A stretch of DNA of 64,000 nucleotides, from the NCBI GenBank assembly GCA_963809815.1, contig CAWELM010000017.1, positions 186,001 through 250,000 of the forward strand. Reading direction: 5' to 3'. The position numbers were made by a program, and so were the translations under genes. This DNA comes from CAVVJA01 sp963809815 (GTDB taxonomy: Bacteria > Actinomycetota > Actinomycetes > Mycobacteriales > Jatrophihabitantaceae). Below, piece by piece: positions 53,899 to 63,616 of this stretch (position 1 is the first letter of the stretch; the number at the start of each line of letters is the position of its first letter). Under the pieces are notes generated by a model. That model searched no databases, was not told the origin of the DNA, and worked only from the letters and a program-made list of their open reading frames with translations.

Positions 53899-55522
53899 TT
53901 ACGGCGCCGGTCGATTGACTCGCGCCTCGTCGAAAACCGGCTCGTCCGATTCGTAGACTGCGCCGTCGGCACCGAACACCAGAAAGCGCTGAAATGATCG
54001 GGCGAACCATCGATCGTGAGTGACGGCGAGCACGGTGCCGTCGAAACCTTGCAGTGCCTCTTCGAGTGCTTCCGCGCTGATCACGTCGAGGTTGTCGGTC
54101 GGCTCGTCGAGAAGGAGCAAGGTCGTCCCGGACAGTTCTAGCAGCAGGATCTGGAAGCGAGCCTGCTGCCCACCCGACAAGGAACCGAAGGTCTGGTCCG
54201 CCTGCAGCTGCAGGCCATACCGGCGTAGCGCGCCGATGGCGCGTCCTCGATCGACCCCATCTCGTCCCGGCTCGCCATGCCAGAGCAGATCAACGAGCGT
54301 CCGGGCCGTCCAGGTGGGGTGGACATGGGTCTGGGCGAATCGGCCCGGCACGACCCGCGCGCCCAGCCGCCATGCCCCAGACGCGAGCCATCGGCTCGCC
54401 GGCGAGCAGCCGCAGGAAGTGCGACTTTCCTGCCCCGTTCGCGCCGAGAACGCCGACCCGCTCGCCATAGAAGATCTCCGCGTCGAACGGCCGCATGAGC
54501 CCGATGAGCTCCAAGCCCTCGCAGATCACTGCGCGCACGCCGGTCCGCCCGCCGCGCAGCCGCATCGTGACCCGCTGCTCGGTTGGCTTGTCGGGCGGAG
54601 GTCCAGCTGCCTCGAATCGCTCGAGCCGGCGGACCATCACCCGGTACTTCGCGGCCATCGCGTCGCTGACTTTCGCCTGCTGCTGCAGCGTGCGCACCAA
54701 CTCGATCAGCCGCGCGTGTTCCTCCTCCCACCGACGACGCAGCTCGGCCATCCGTTCGTGCTTGGCCGATCTGGCCTCGTGATAGGACGCAAACCCGCCG
54801 CCGTGCACCCAGACGGTCGCGCCCTCAACCGTGACGATCCGGTCGGCAACCTGCGCGAGTAACTCGCGGTCGTGGCTCACGAACAGCACGGTCTTGGCTG
54901 TCTCGCGCAGCCGATCCTCGAGCCACCGCTTGCCCGGGACATCGAGGTAGTTGTCGGGCTCGTCGAGCAGGAGCACTTCGTCCGGCCCACGCAGCAAGGC
55001 CTCGACCGCGAGCCGCTTCTGCTCACCGCCGGACAGGGTCGCTACCTCGCGGTACTTGACGCGGTCGAACGGCATTCCCAGCGCCGCGACCACGACGGTG
55101 TCCCACAGCACCTCGGCCTCGTAGCCCCCGACATCGCCCCAGTGCGTGAGGGCGTGCGCGTAGTCCAACTGCCGCCGTTCATCGTCGTGGTCCATGAGGG
55201 CCAGCTCGGCAGCCTCCACGGCCGCCCAGGCCTCGCGCACCGGCGTAGGCGCCAGTCCCACGAGGAATTCCAGCACGGTGGTGGCGTCCCGCACGGAGCC
55301 GATGAATTGCCGCATTACGCCAAGGCCGCCAGAGCGGGCCACGCTCCCCGCCTGCGGGCTCAGGTCACCGGAGATGAGCCGCAGCAGGGTCGTCTTGCCG
55401 GCGCCATTTGCCCCGACCAGGGCAACCTTGCCGCCCTCGCCGACCCGGAAGTTCACGTCGTCGAGCAACACTCGGCCGTCAGGCAGCACATACCGTGCGC
55501 CGACGACCTCGATGTACCCCAC
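53899..55522 (-). pseudogene. ABC-F ATPase gene split by a frameshift
   Basis: One ABC-F gene spread over two frames. The first (from GTG 55522) holds nucleotide-binding domain 1 with VALVGANGAGKTTLLRLISG, signature LSGGEQKRLAVEALL and Walker B EVLLLDEPDNYLDV, the linker, and Walker A of domain 2 (VGVLGANGAGKSHFLRLLAG). Near 54375-54395 the homology jumps one base ahead into the second frame, which supplies LGARVVPGRFAQTH, signature FGSLSGGQQARFQ and LLLLDEPTDNLDV, ending at 53899. ABC-F proteins act on the ribosome, often in antibiotic resistance. All motifs are intact apart from the single shift, so a recent mutation, a sequencing error, or programmed shifting are all possible. Confidence 0.85.
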
Positions 55523-55583
55523 GGAGAGGAGTGTTCCGTAGAGCCACCTGCCTGGCATCGGATATCAGGGGACAATCGTCGGT

Positions 55584-56957
55584 ATGACGGCCACCGCGAC
55601 CGAGATGTCGGAACTCGAGGATGTCCTCCCAGCCGGTGCCTTGGTCACCGACGCAGCCATCACGGAGGGCTACCGCCGGGACTGGGCGCGAGATCCGAAC
55701 GCCGGCCGGCCCGTAGCTGTCGTCCGGGCCACGTGCACGGAGGATGTCCAAGCGGTTCTCGTGTGGGCATCCAGGCACGGCGTGCCGGTTGTGCCGCGCG
55801 GCGCCGGCAGCGGGCTGTCCGGAGGATCGAGTGCGGTCGATGGCTGCATCGTGCTCAGCCTCGAGCGAATGCGTCAGGTCACGATCGACGTACCCACGCG
55901 CGTTGCCGTGGCTCAGCCCGGCGCGCTGAATGTCGAGGTGAAGCAAGCCGCTGCCGCCAAGGGACTGTGGTACCCGCCGGATCCTTCCTCGTTCGAGATG
56001 TGTTCGATCGGCGGAAATGCCGCCACCAATGCCGGCGGGCTGTGCTGCGTCAAGTACGGCGTGACGACTGACTATGTGCTCGGCATGCAGGTGGTTTTGG
56101 CCGACGGCACGGCCTTGCGGCTCGGTGGTCCGCGGTTGAAGGACGTCGCCGGACTATCCCTGACCAAACTGTTCGTGGGCAGTGAGGGGACGCTGGGCGT
56201 CATGACCGAGCTGACCCTCAGATTGGTTCCGGCCCCGCCCCCCGCGAGCACCCTGGTCGCGTCGTTCCGGTCCATTGAGGCGGCCGCAGGGGCGGTCCTG
56301 GCGATCGTGTCCACGTTGCGTCCGTCCATGCTCGAACTGATGGACAACGCGTCGATCAACGCGGTCGAGGACTTCATCGGTATGGGCCTCGATCGCTCCG
56401 CGGGCGCGTTGCTGATCGCGCGGTCGGATGCGCCTGGCAGCGCCGCATCGACCGAGGTCGGTCTGATGGCCCAAGCATGTGAGCGACACGAGCCGACCGA
56501 GCTGTTCACGACCGACGATCCGGCTGAGGGCGAGATGTTCGCCGCGGCCCGCCGAGCGGCCTTCCCAGCGGTCGAGAAGCTCGGCGACCTGCTCCTCGAA
56601 GATGTCGGCGTGCCGTTGCCGGCCCTGCCGGCGCTCGTTCGTGGGGTCGAGCGGATCGCGGCGGCCCGCGATACTCGCATCGCCGTCGTTGCCCACGCTG
56701 GCGACGGGAACACCCACCCGCTCATCGTCTACGACGCAACCGATCCAGCTGCGACCGCGCGCGCCGAGCTGGCATTCGGCGAGGTCATGGACCTCGCGAC
56801 GTCGCTGGGCGGCACGATCACCGGTGAGCACGGGGTAGGACGACTGAAGAAGGCATGGCTGCCGGGCTACGTCGGAGCCGACGTCATGGAGGTCAGCCGT
56901 CGGATAAAGAATGCGCTTGATCCGCAGGGGATTCTGAATCCTGGCGCCGTCTTGTAG
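55584..56957 (+). CDS. FAD-linked oxidase, GlcD/D-lactate dehydrogenase-like
   Basis: A 457-residue flavoprotein of the VAO/PCMH group. The FAD-binding half contains VPRGAGSGLSGGSSAVDG (residues about 70-87) and the IGGNAATNAGGLCCVKYG segment; the C-terminal FAD-oxidase_C half has HAGDGNTHP with its metal- and flavin-site His residues and ends with GEHGVGRLKKAWL. This is the architecture of glycolate oxidase subunit GlcD and of D-lactate or D-2-hydroxyglutarate dehydrogenases; the substrate is a 2-hydroxy acid, unspecified. GlcE/GlcF partners are absent. Confidence 0.92.
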   Translation: MTATATEMSELEDVLPAGALVTDAAITEGYRRDWARDPNAGRPVAVVRATCTEDVQAVLVWASRHGVPVVPRGAGSGLSGGSSAVDGCIVLSLERMRQVTIDVPTRVAVAQPGALNVEVKQAAAAKGLWYPPDPSSFEMCSIGGNAATNAGGLCCVKYGVTTDYVLGMQVVLADGTALRLGGPRLKDVAGLSLTKLFVGSEGTLGVMTELTLRLVPAPPPASTLVASFRSIEAAAGAVLAIVSTLRPSMLELMDNASINAVEDFIGMGLDRSAGALLIARSDAPGSAASTEVGLMAQACERHEPTELFTTDDPAEGEMFAAARRAAFPAVEKLGDLLLEDVGVPLPALPALVRGVERIAAARDTRIAVVAHAGDGNTHPLIVYDATDPAATARAELAFGEVMDLATSLGGTITGEHGVGRLKKAWLPGYVGADVMEVSRRIKNALDPQGILNPGAVL

Positions 56958-56966
56958 GGCCGGCCG

Positions 56967-58691
56967 TCAATTGTTAGCGACGATCGACTGCAGCAGCACG
57001 CTCTTGATGTCCGCGGGATTGAGCACGAGGTACGACTGACCGTGAGTGGCGTTGGATATCGCTCGTAACGCACCAGCGTCTGCCTGCGCGCCGATCCCTA
57101 TCGTCACTATCCGCACGGGCCGCGCCGGGTTGTACGTCGCCTTGAGTCTCGACGTAAGGGTGGGTAAGTCAATCCCGTTCGGATCGACATTCGCACCATC
57201 AGTAAGGAGGGCCACGACGTTGACGTCGGCCGGGTTGTAATTGCGGGTGACGTCCTGGTAGGCGGCCCATGCGGTGTCGTACAGCCCCGTGTTGCCGCCG
57301 ACGCGCCCCGGTAAGGTCGCGGCCGCAGCGGCCAGCTTCGCTCGGGAGCTACCGACGTTGGCGAGCGGTGCGAGCTCGGTCCAGTCCGTTGCCGGCGGAT
57401 CGTGAGCCGAGAACGCCCATAGGCCGAGCGTCCAGCTGTCCGGCACGATCGTCATCGCCGTCCGGGCCGCCGCGGCCGCCAACGCGATCTTGCTGAGCCC
57501 CGTGCCCGTTGTATCCCCCATCGACCCTGACACGTCGATGGCGGCGAGCAGGTTGGACGGTTTGACCGCGGCGACCCAGAGCCGTGAGGCCACGGAGACT
57601 TGAGCGGCAGCGGGCGAGGAAGCCGCAGTAACCGGACGTTGTGCCGCCCCGATGGCGTTCTCCCCGGGCCCGAGCGGCAGGCGCGGGTCCGCGCGCAGCC
57701 CGGCTTCGGAGTACGCCATACGAGCGGCGGTGGTGCCGAGCTGCGAGACGAACAGCGTTTGGGCCGCGGCGACATTGAGGTCGGCGGTCGGCAGGGTTAT
57801 CCGGACGACCGGAAAGTCGAGCACCGGCGTCGGACCATTGGGATACACAGCCGACACCATCGGCGCCTTCTTGCCCCGGTTGGCTTGCACCACGTCCTGC
57901 TCGCTGGCCACGAATGCCGGCGCCGATGCTGGGCTACTCTGCATCGCGTCGAAGCCGGTCGGACCGTCTGCTGCTATCGCAGTCGTCGCCAGTCGCCCAA
58001 ATGCACCGACCAACATGGCCGACGAGTCCGGGCGCGATCCGACGGCCGACTGCACTGCGAGAGCGGACAATGCGCCTTCTGTTGTGGTCAGGGGATCGGG
58101 TACGGCGACAACGGCCGGTCCCATCAAGACGGCGGCCCATCCGGTCTTGGCCGCAGCCGCGATTGACGTCGCGCGGGATGGCACCGTTGCCACCACGAGC
58201 GGTGAACTGCCGACCGAGCCGCTGACCGTGACCGTCGAGCGCAGCGCCGGATTGGCCCCGCGCAGCTGGTCCGCCCAGAAGCGAGAATCGGGAATCCAGA
58301 CCGTGTTCGCCGGCGAGACGCCAAGCGATTGGACTGCCGCACTTGGGTTTTCCTGATCGACCGTGACCGTGACGCACTTTCCGTTCACCGTCGGCCTGCT
58401 CGCAACCCACGCGTCGGCGACGGCCTGGGTCGCCGCTTGCACCTGCGGCGCAGTGATGACGCTGAGCGGCACTCCGTTCAAGCAGGGGTGAGCGCTTGTC
58501 GCGGCGGCAGGTCGTCCGGACGGTTGGCCCGTTCGCAAGACCGTGACGGTCACCGCTGCGGCGGCGATCACGACAGCCACGGCGGCTACTAAGGCGACGC
58601 GCCGACCTCTGTGTGATGAAGGAGCCCGAAGACGGGCACGGCTTGCGATCCGAGCACTGTGCCTGCCAGTCATCGCAAGTGGCGCCTCCAA
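56967..58691 (-). CDS. Membrane-anchored substrate-binding / von Willebrand A domain protein
   Basis: A 574-residue protein. A basic start is followed by a signal anchor (VALVAAVAVVIAAAAVTVTVL, residues about 30-50), then a periplasmic-binding-protein-like region (TVDQENPSAAVQSLGVSPANT ... NVAAAQTLFVSQLG, about 60-360), and a C-terminal VWA domain with a MIDAS sequence AIDVSGSMGDTTG near residue 390 and LLTDGANVDP later. These proteins are thought to mediate metal-dependent adhesion or complex assembly on the outer face of the membrane; function unknown. Start at 58691 or MTGRHSAR at 58673. Confidence 0.8.
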   Translation of the reverse strand: MEAPLAMTGRHSARIASRARLRAPSSHRGRRVALVAAVAVVIAAAAVTVTVLRTGQPSGRPAAATSAHPCLNGVPLSVITAPQVQAATQAVADAWVASRPTVNGKCVTVTVDQENPSAAVQSLGVSPANTVWIPDSRFWADQLRGANPALRSTVTVSGSVGSSPLVVATVPSRATSIAAAAKTGWAAVLMGPAVVAVPDPLTTTEGALSALAVQSAVGSRPDSSAMLVGAFGRLATTAIAADGPTGFDAMQSSPASAPAFVASEQDVVQANRGKKAPMVSAVYPNGPTPVLDFPVVRITLPTADLNVAAAQTLFVSQLGTTAARMAYSEAGLRADPRLPLGPGENAIGAAQRPVTAASSPAAAQVSVASRLWVAAVKPSNLLAAIDVSGSMGDTTGTGLSKIALAAAAARTAMTIVPDSWTLGLWAFSAHDPPATDWTELAPLANVGSSRAKLAAAAATLPGRVGGNTGLYDTAWAAYQDVTRNYNPADVNVVALLTDGANVDPNGIDLPTLTSRLKATYNPARPVRIVTIGIGAQADAGALRAISNATHGQSYLVLNPADIKSVLLQSIVANN

Positions 58692-59105
58692 GGCCAGCTA
58701 GACCCGGACGGGCGGAGTTGCCCGATCATCGTGGATATCCGCGGGATACTACTCATCATCTTCAGGAGGCACGAGACACCTACGACGCCGCATCGGACGT
58801 TCGGGCCGGCGAATGTAACCAGTGGTACCGGCACCATCACCGTGCGAATACCGATCGCCGGCGTTGTGGCGTAGCTGTACGCCGAGCGACCTACACGAAC
58901 TTCAACCGGTGGATTTGTCACCCGCCGGTTGCTGACAGCCGCGATTTCGCGGTCCGTACCCGAATGGTGATCCTCCGCGGTCGGCACTTTTCGGGTCCAT
59001 CGCGATTCCGGGCGTGGCGCCCCGGCGGACCGTTGGTGCTGGTGGGACTGATGAGAAGCCCAACCATCAAGATCATCAGCGGACGCGTGATCTACGCTGC
59101 CGGAC
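58692..59105. other. Non-coding stretch between two divergent genes
   Basis: About 410 bases with no convincing gene. Frames in this region are open on both strands but show no start signals, family motifs or consistent composition. A weak inverted repeat (CAACCGG and CCGGTTG near 58906-58935) and a short hairpin around CCGCGATTTCGCGG near 58948 are the only structures seen. Confidence 0.5.
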
Positions 59106-59696
59106 GTGCCCAGACGTGCTACCCGGACAGCGCCCACGGTGATCCTGCACGGACTGCACGGCAACGAACCCGAACACTGGCAAACCTGGCTGGCCGTGCA
59201 GTTGCAGGACGCCGGCCGCGAGGTTCGATATCCCGACCTACCCGATGTGAACCAACCCGAGCGGCTGGCCTGGCTCGAGGTCCTCCGCACCACGCTCGAT
59301 GGCTTGACCAATGGAGAATTCGACGTCGTCTGTCACTCGCTCGGCTGCCTGCTGTGGCTGCACCACGTCGCCGACGGTACGAGTGCGCCGCGACCCGCGC
59401 GCGTGGCTCTTGTCGCCCCTCCGTCCCCGCGCTCGACTGTTCCCGAACTGGCGGACTTTCTGCCCGTCCCGTTGGTTATTGACGAACTGCGCCGGGCGGC
59501 GGACGGAACTGTGCTGGCCTGCGGAACGGATGATCCCTACTGCCCCGAGGGAGCACAGGTCGCCTATGGACTTCCGTTGCGGCTGCCGACAACGGTGGTA
59601 CCCGGCGGTGGCCATCTGAACGTGGCGGCCGGATATGGACCCTGGCCGGCCATGCTGGACTGGTGCGGCCGAGACAAGCTGGCGTTCCTGGTGTGA
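59106..59696 (+). CDS. RBBP9/YdeN-type alpha/beta hydrolase
   Basis: A 196-residue small serine hydrolase. VILHGLHGNEPEHWQTWL sets the oxyanion loop, the nucleophile elbow is CHSLGCLLWL (Ser about 78), the acid lies in GTDDPYCP, and the catalytic His in GGGHLNVAAGYG. This is the RBBP9/YdeN family signature. Start at GTG 59106; TACGCT ends seven bases before it, so a leaderless transcript is possible. Substrate unknown. It is convergent with truA, five bases apart. Confidence 0.87.
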   Translation: MPRRATRTAPTVILHGLHGNEPEHWQTWLAVQLQDAGREVRYPDLPDVNQPERLAWLEVLRTTLDGLTNGEFDVVCHSLGCLLWLHHVADGTSAPRPARVALVAPPSPRSTVPELADFLPVPLVIDELRRAADGTVLACGTDDPYCPEGAQVAYGLPLRLPTTVVPGGGHLNVAAGYGPWPAMLDWCGRDKLAFLV

Positions 59697-59701
59697 AGCC
59701 A

Positions 59702-60550
59702 CTAGCTGCCTCGTCGTCTGCGGGCGGCCGCGGCTTGAGCTGCGTACCGATCTGGCGGCGGATACCCGACGGCCACGAGCGTCAACCCCTGGGCGGCAGC
59801 GACCGCAATCTCGTCGGCCCGGGAGGTGCGGGCCAGCAGGTTGTTCACCCACTCTGGTGGGCGCCGGCCATCACCGACCGCAAGCAACGCCCCCACCAAC
59901 GAGCGCACCATTGAATGGCAAAACGCGTCGGCTTGGGCAGTGCAACTCACCTCCCCACAGGACTCACGGCGGACGTCGAGCGATTGCAGTGTCCGAATCG
60001 TCGAACTGCCCATCCGCGGACGGCAGAACGCGGCGAAGTCGTGCTCGCCGAGCAAGCACTCCGCGCTGCGGGCCATCGCGCTGACATCCAACGGACGGCG
60101 CCAACCGAGCACGACATGGCGGCGCAGTGGACTCACCCCGGCCTCGGCATCGTCGACGCGATAGACATAGCGCCGCCACAGCGCGGAGAACCGGGCGTCG
60201 AAATCAGACGGCACCTCCGCAACGCGCAAAACACGTACATCCGCTGGCAGTACTCCAGCCAGCCGGCGCAACCCGGTTGGTGCGAAGTCCGACCACATAG
60301 CGGTCGGGAAGTCGGCATGCGCGACCTGGCCCGTAGCGTGCACACCGGCATCAGTTCGGCCAGCAACCGTCAGCTGGATGGGCGCGATACGGGTAATACG
60401 CTCGAGCGCGGACTGCACGACGCCTTGGACCGTTCTTCGTCCGGTCTGCACGGCCCAGCCCGAGAATGCCGTTCCGTCATAGCCCAAATCCAACCGAACG
60501 CGAACGAGCCCGCCGTCCCGGATCGGGGCAACGGGCTCGTAGCGACTCAA
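59702..60550 (-). CDS. truA: tRNA pseudouridine synthase A
   Basis: Forms pseudouridine at positions 38-40 of many tRNAs. The 282-residue protein has the catalytic Asp in VAGRTDAGVHATGQV (residue about 66), preceded by LDLGYDGTAFSGWAVQ, with HSMVRSLVGALLAVGDG near the end. It lies 19 bases downstream of rplQ and is part of the extended alpha operon in Actinobacteria. Confidence 0.96.
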   Translation of the reverse strand: MSRYEPVAPIRDGGLVRVRLDLGYDGTAFSGWAVQTGRRTVQGVVQSALERITRIAPIQLTVAGRTDAGVHATGQVAHADFPTAMWSDFAPTGLRRLAGVLPADVRVLRVAEVPSDFDARFSALWRRYVYRVDDAEAGVSPLRRHVVLGWRRPLDVSAMARSAECLLGEHDFAAFCRPRMGSSTIRTLQSLDVRRESCGEVSCTAQADAFCHSMVRSLVGALLAVGDGRRPPEWVNNLLARTSRADEIAVAAAQGLTLVAVGYPPPDRYAAQAAAARRRRGS

Positions 60551-60569
60551 CTGACTACGTTAACGGACA

Positions 60570-61346
60570 CTAACGATCGGCATCCCTCGGGCCAGCGTCG
60601 CGGTTCTCTTCATCATCCGACGCCGATGTGTCTGGGCCGGCGGCCTCCGCGGCATCGGCACCCTCGACGCTGGCCGACGGCTCGATGTCGCTGGCATCGG
60701 GCTCGACATCGGGGGCAGCCGGCTCGAGCTCCTCATCGCCGGAGATACGCGAGCCTTCGCCGACAGAGGTATCGGTCTCCACCGAACTGTCGCTCTCGAC
60801 CAGATCCGCATCCTCGGCTGGCGTGGTAAACGTCGTGGCGGACGGCCCGGCCGCGACTGCAGCGGCGGTCGGCGACTCGTCCTTTGCCTCTTCGGCGATT
60901 TCCGCCGTCCGCTTGGACGGTGCCTTACGGGGCGCGACCTTCGTGCCGCGGGCTCGCTCGGCTTCACGGACGGTCTGCTGGGCCGCCGTGCGGTCCTCGA
61001 CCAGCTCGATGACTGCCATCGGCGCGTTGTCGCCCTTGCGCGGACCGACCTTGACGATGCGGGTATAGCCACCGGCCCGCTCGGTGAACTTGGGCCCGAT
61101 CTCCGCGAAGAGCTTGTGTACCACGTCCTTGTCGCGGATCACGCTCATCACCTGGCGCCGCGCGTGCAGATCACCCCGCTTGGCAAAGGTGATCAGACGC
61201 TCGGCCAGCGGCCGTAGACGCTTTGCCTTGGCCTCGGTCGTCGTGATCCGGTCATAGGTGAACAGTGATGTCGCGAGATTCGCAAGCATCAGCCGCTCGT
61301 GCGCAGGACCCGCGCCGAGGCGCCGACCCTTCGTGGGCGTAGGCAT
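60570..61346 (-). CDS. rplQ: 50S ribosomal protein L17 with long acidic C-terminal extension
   Basis: Residues 1 to about 118 are a normal L17 (MPTPTKGRRLGAGPAHERLM, YDRITTTEAKAKRLRPLAERL, then YTRIVKVGPRKGDNAPMAVIEL). The remaining 140 residues are a Glu/Asp/Ala/Ser-rich low-complexity tail (for example ESDSSVETDTSVGEGS) not needed for the ribosomal fold. Extensions occur in some actinobacterial L17, but this one more than doubles the protein. It starts 97 bases after rpoA. Confidence 0.95.
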   Translation of the reverse strand: MPTPTKGRRLGAGPAHERLMLANLATSLFTYDRITTTEAKAKRLRPLAERLITFAKRGDLHARRQVMSVIRDKDVVHKLFAEIGPKFTERAGGYTRIVKVGPRKGDNAPMAVIELVEDRTAAQQTVREAERARGTKVAPRKAPSKRTAEIAEEAKDESPTAAAVAAGPSATTFTTPAEDADLVESDSSVETDTSVGEGSRISGDEELEPAAPDVEPDASDIEPSASVEGADAAEAAGPDTSASDDEENRDAGPRDADR

Positions 61347-61443
61347 CTCATGCTCCTCGAAGTCCCGGAAGGGACTTGATCCATTGTCTGTTCGGTTCGG
61401 GCTCCGCCGACGATCGCGTTGCGATTAGCGGCAGATCGGGTGT

Positions 61444-62472
61444 CTAGAGTTGCTCGGTCTCGGCGAAGTCCGAGTCTCCGCCGTCGAAGTCGTCGTCACC
61501 GTAGCTCTCGACAGCCGAGGCCAGCTCGAATCCGGGCGGGCTGTCCTTGAGGGACAGGCCGAGGCTCGCGAGCTTGATCTTGACTTCGTCGATGGACTTC
61601 GACCCGAAGTTACGAATGTCGAGCAAGTCGGCCTCACTGCGCCCGACGAGCTCACCCACGGTGTGGATGCCCTCGCGCTTCAGGCAGTTGTAAGACCGCA
61701 CGGTCAGGTCGAGCTCCTCAATCGGCATCGAGAACGCCGCGATGTCGGCTACCTCAGCCGGTGAGGGACCGACGTCGATGCCCTCCGCGTCGTCGTTGAG
61801 CTCGCGGAACAACCCGAACAGCTCGACCAGCGTGTGTCCAGCGCTGGCCACGGCGTCGCGTGGCGACATCGACGGCTTGGTCTCGACATCGACCACGAGG
61901 CGATCGAAGTCCGTGCGCTGTTCGACGCGAGTCGCCTCTACGGCGTAGGTCACCTTCAGCACCGGCGAGTAGATCGAGTCCACGGGAATCCGCCCGATCT
62001 CCTGACCAGGCTGCTTGTTCTGCACTGCGGTGACGTAGCCGCGCCCACGTTCGACGACCAGCTCGATTTCCAGTCGTCCCTTCTTGTTGATCGTGGCGAT
62101 CTTCAAGTCAGGGTTGTGCACCTCGACGCCTGCGGGCGGCGCGATGTCGGCGGCCGTGACCTCGCCCGGTCCCTGCTTGCGCAGGTACATGACGACAGGC
62201 TCATCGCTTTCGGAACTGACCACGAGTTCCTTGAGATTCAGGATGATGTCGGTGACGTCCTCCTTAACCCCCTCGACGGTGGTGAACTCGTGGAGCACGC
62301 CGTCGATACGGATGCTGGTAACCGCGGCACCAGGGATCGAGGAGAGCAGGGTGCGGCGCAGCGAGTTGCCGAGCGTGTATCCGAAGCCGGGCTCGAGCGG
62401 CTCGATGACGAACCGGGAGCGGTTGTCGCCGATGGCTTGCTCGGTGAGCGAGGGACGCTGAGAGATCAGCAC
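61444..62472 (-). CDS. rpoA: DNA-directed RNA polymerase alpha subunit
   Basis: The 342-residue alpha subunit that assembles the polymerase core and contacts activators. The N-terminal dimerisation domain has EPLEPGFGYTLGNSLRRTLLS and VTAVQNKQPGQEIGRIPVDS; the C-terminal alphaCTD has EELDLTVRSYNCLKREGIHTVGELVGRSEADLLDIRNFG. Second part of the alpha operon, 93 bases from rpsD. Confidence 0.97.
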   Translation of the reverse strand: MLISQRPSLTEQAIGDNRSRFVIEPLEPGFGYTLGNSLRRTLLSSIPGAAVTSIRIDGVLHEFTTVEGVKEDVTDIILNLKELVVSSESDEPVVMYLRKQGPGEVTAADIAPPAGVEVHNPDLKIATINKKGRLEIELVVERGRGYVTAVQNKQPGQEIGRIPVDSIYSPVLKVTYAVEATRVEQRTDFDRLVVDVETKPSMSPRDAVASAGHTLVELFGLFRELNDDAEGIDVGPSPAEVADIAAFSMPIEELDLTVRSYNCLKREGIHTVGELVGRSEADLLDIRNFGSKSIDEVKIKLASLGLSLKDSPPGFELASAVESYGDDDFDGGDSDFAETEQL

Positions 62473-62565
62473 TGGTTGGATCCTTTCGCAGGGACGCCCG
62501 CTATATGACGTCCACCAATGGGTTATTCAGTTGTGGCCCCCAAACGCGGTCGCGGAGGCGGCCGG

Positions 62566-63171
62566 TTACTTGGAGTAGAGCTCGACGATCAGCTGCTCCT
62601 GCAGCGGCACGTCGATCTGGCTTCGCTCGGGCAGCTGATGCACGAGCACCCGGAGCCGGTTCGGCACGACCTGAAGCCAACCGGGAATCGGCCGGTCGCC
62701 TTGAGTCTCCCGCGCGATGAGGAACGGCGTCGTCTCGAGCGACTTCGGCTTGATGTCGATGATGTCGTACTGGGACATCCGATAGCTCGGGATATTCACC
62801 TTCTCGCCGTTGACGAGGAAGTGACCGTGGCTGACGAGCTGACGCGCGGCCCGGCGAGTGCGCGCCAAGCCTGATCGGTATACGACGTTGTCCAACCGCG
62901 ACTCGAGGATCTGCAGCAGGTTGTCGCCGGTCTTGCCCGGCCGCCGCACTGCCTCCTCGTAGTAGCGACGGAACTGCTTTTCCAGCACGCCGTAGCTGTA
63001 CTTCGCCTTCTGCTTCTCCTGCAGCTGCAGGAGGTACTCGCTCTGCTTGATCCGCGCGCGGCCGTGCTGGCCCGGCGGATACGGCCGGCGCTCGAAGGAG
63101 GTGTCACCGCCGACGAGGTCGGTATTCAGGCGACGCGAGATGCGCGTTACGGGTCCGGTGTAGCGGGCCAT
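62566..63171 (-). CDS. rpsD: 30S ribosomal protein S4
   Basis: A 201-residue primary 16S-binding protein that nucleates 30S assembly and can repress the alpha operon in some bacteria. MARYTGPVTRISRRLNTDL, KQKAKYSYGVLEKQFRRYYEEA and the S4 RNA-binding domain LDNVVYRSGLARTRRAARQLVSHGHFLVNG are conserved. Four bases separate it from rpsK. Confidence 0.97.
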   Translation of the reverse strand: MARYTGPVTRISRRLNTDLVGGDTSFERRPYPPGQHGRARIKQSEYLLQLQEKQKAKYSYGVLEKQFRRYYEEAVRRPGKTGDNLLQILESRLDNVVYRSGLARTRRAARQLVSHGHFLVNGEKVNIPSYRMSQYDIIDIKPKSLETTPFLIARETQGDRPIPGWLQVVPNRLRVLVHQLPERSQIDVPLQEQLIVELYSK

Positions 63172-63175
63172 CGAG

Positions 63176-63580
63176 TCATACCCTCCGGCGCTTCGGCGGG
63201 CGGCATCCGTTATGCGGCTGCGGCGTCACATCGGAGATGATCCCGACCTCCAGTCCGGTCGCCTGTAGCGAGCGGATCGCGGTTTCCCGCCCGGAACCGG
63301 GACCCTTGACGAAGACGTCGACCTTGCGCAACCCGTGCTCCTGAGCCTTCCGGGCCGCGCTCTCCGCCGCCATCTGCGCCGCGAACGGCGTCGACTTGCG
63401 GGAGCCCTTAAAGCCCACGTGGCCGGCCGAGGCCCAGCTGATCACATTTCCCTGCGGGTCGGTGATCGACACGATCGTGTTGTTGAAAGTGCTCTTGATG
63501 TGCGCGTGACCATGCGCGATGTTCTTCTTCTCCTTGCGCCGGACCTTCTTCACAGCCCCAGCGCGAGCCCTCGGCGGCAT
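63176..63580 (-). CDS. rpsK: 30S ribosomal protein S11
   Basis: A 134-residue platform protein of the 30S subunit. Basic N-terminus (MPPRARAGAVKKVRRKEKK), HGHAHIKSTFNNTIVSITDPQGN, the AAESAARKAQEHGLRKVDVFVKGPGSGRE segment and the end VTPQPHNGCRPPKRRRV are conserved. Spacing of 36 bases to rpsM. Confidence 0.97.
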   Translation of the reverse strand: MPPRARAGAVKKVRRKEKKNIAHGHAHIKSTFNNTIVSITDPQGNVISWASAGHVGFKGSRKSTPFAAQMAAESAARKAQEHGLRKVDVFVKGPGSGRETAIRSLQATGLEVGIISDVTPQPHNGCRPPKRRRV

Positions 63581-63616
63581 GCTAGATCACCCCGCTCGTC
63601 ACGAATCGGCGCTCGC

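Noticed and set aside
53899..54468. A separate short ABC ATPase gene
   Set aside because: It is the second half of the frameshifted ABC-F gene: it lacks its own Walker A motif and start signal.
58613..59482. Plus-strand frame of 289 codons before the RBBP9-like hydrolase
   Set aside because: No start signal or family resemblance, and it overlaps the hydrolase in another frame.
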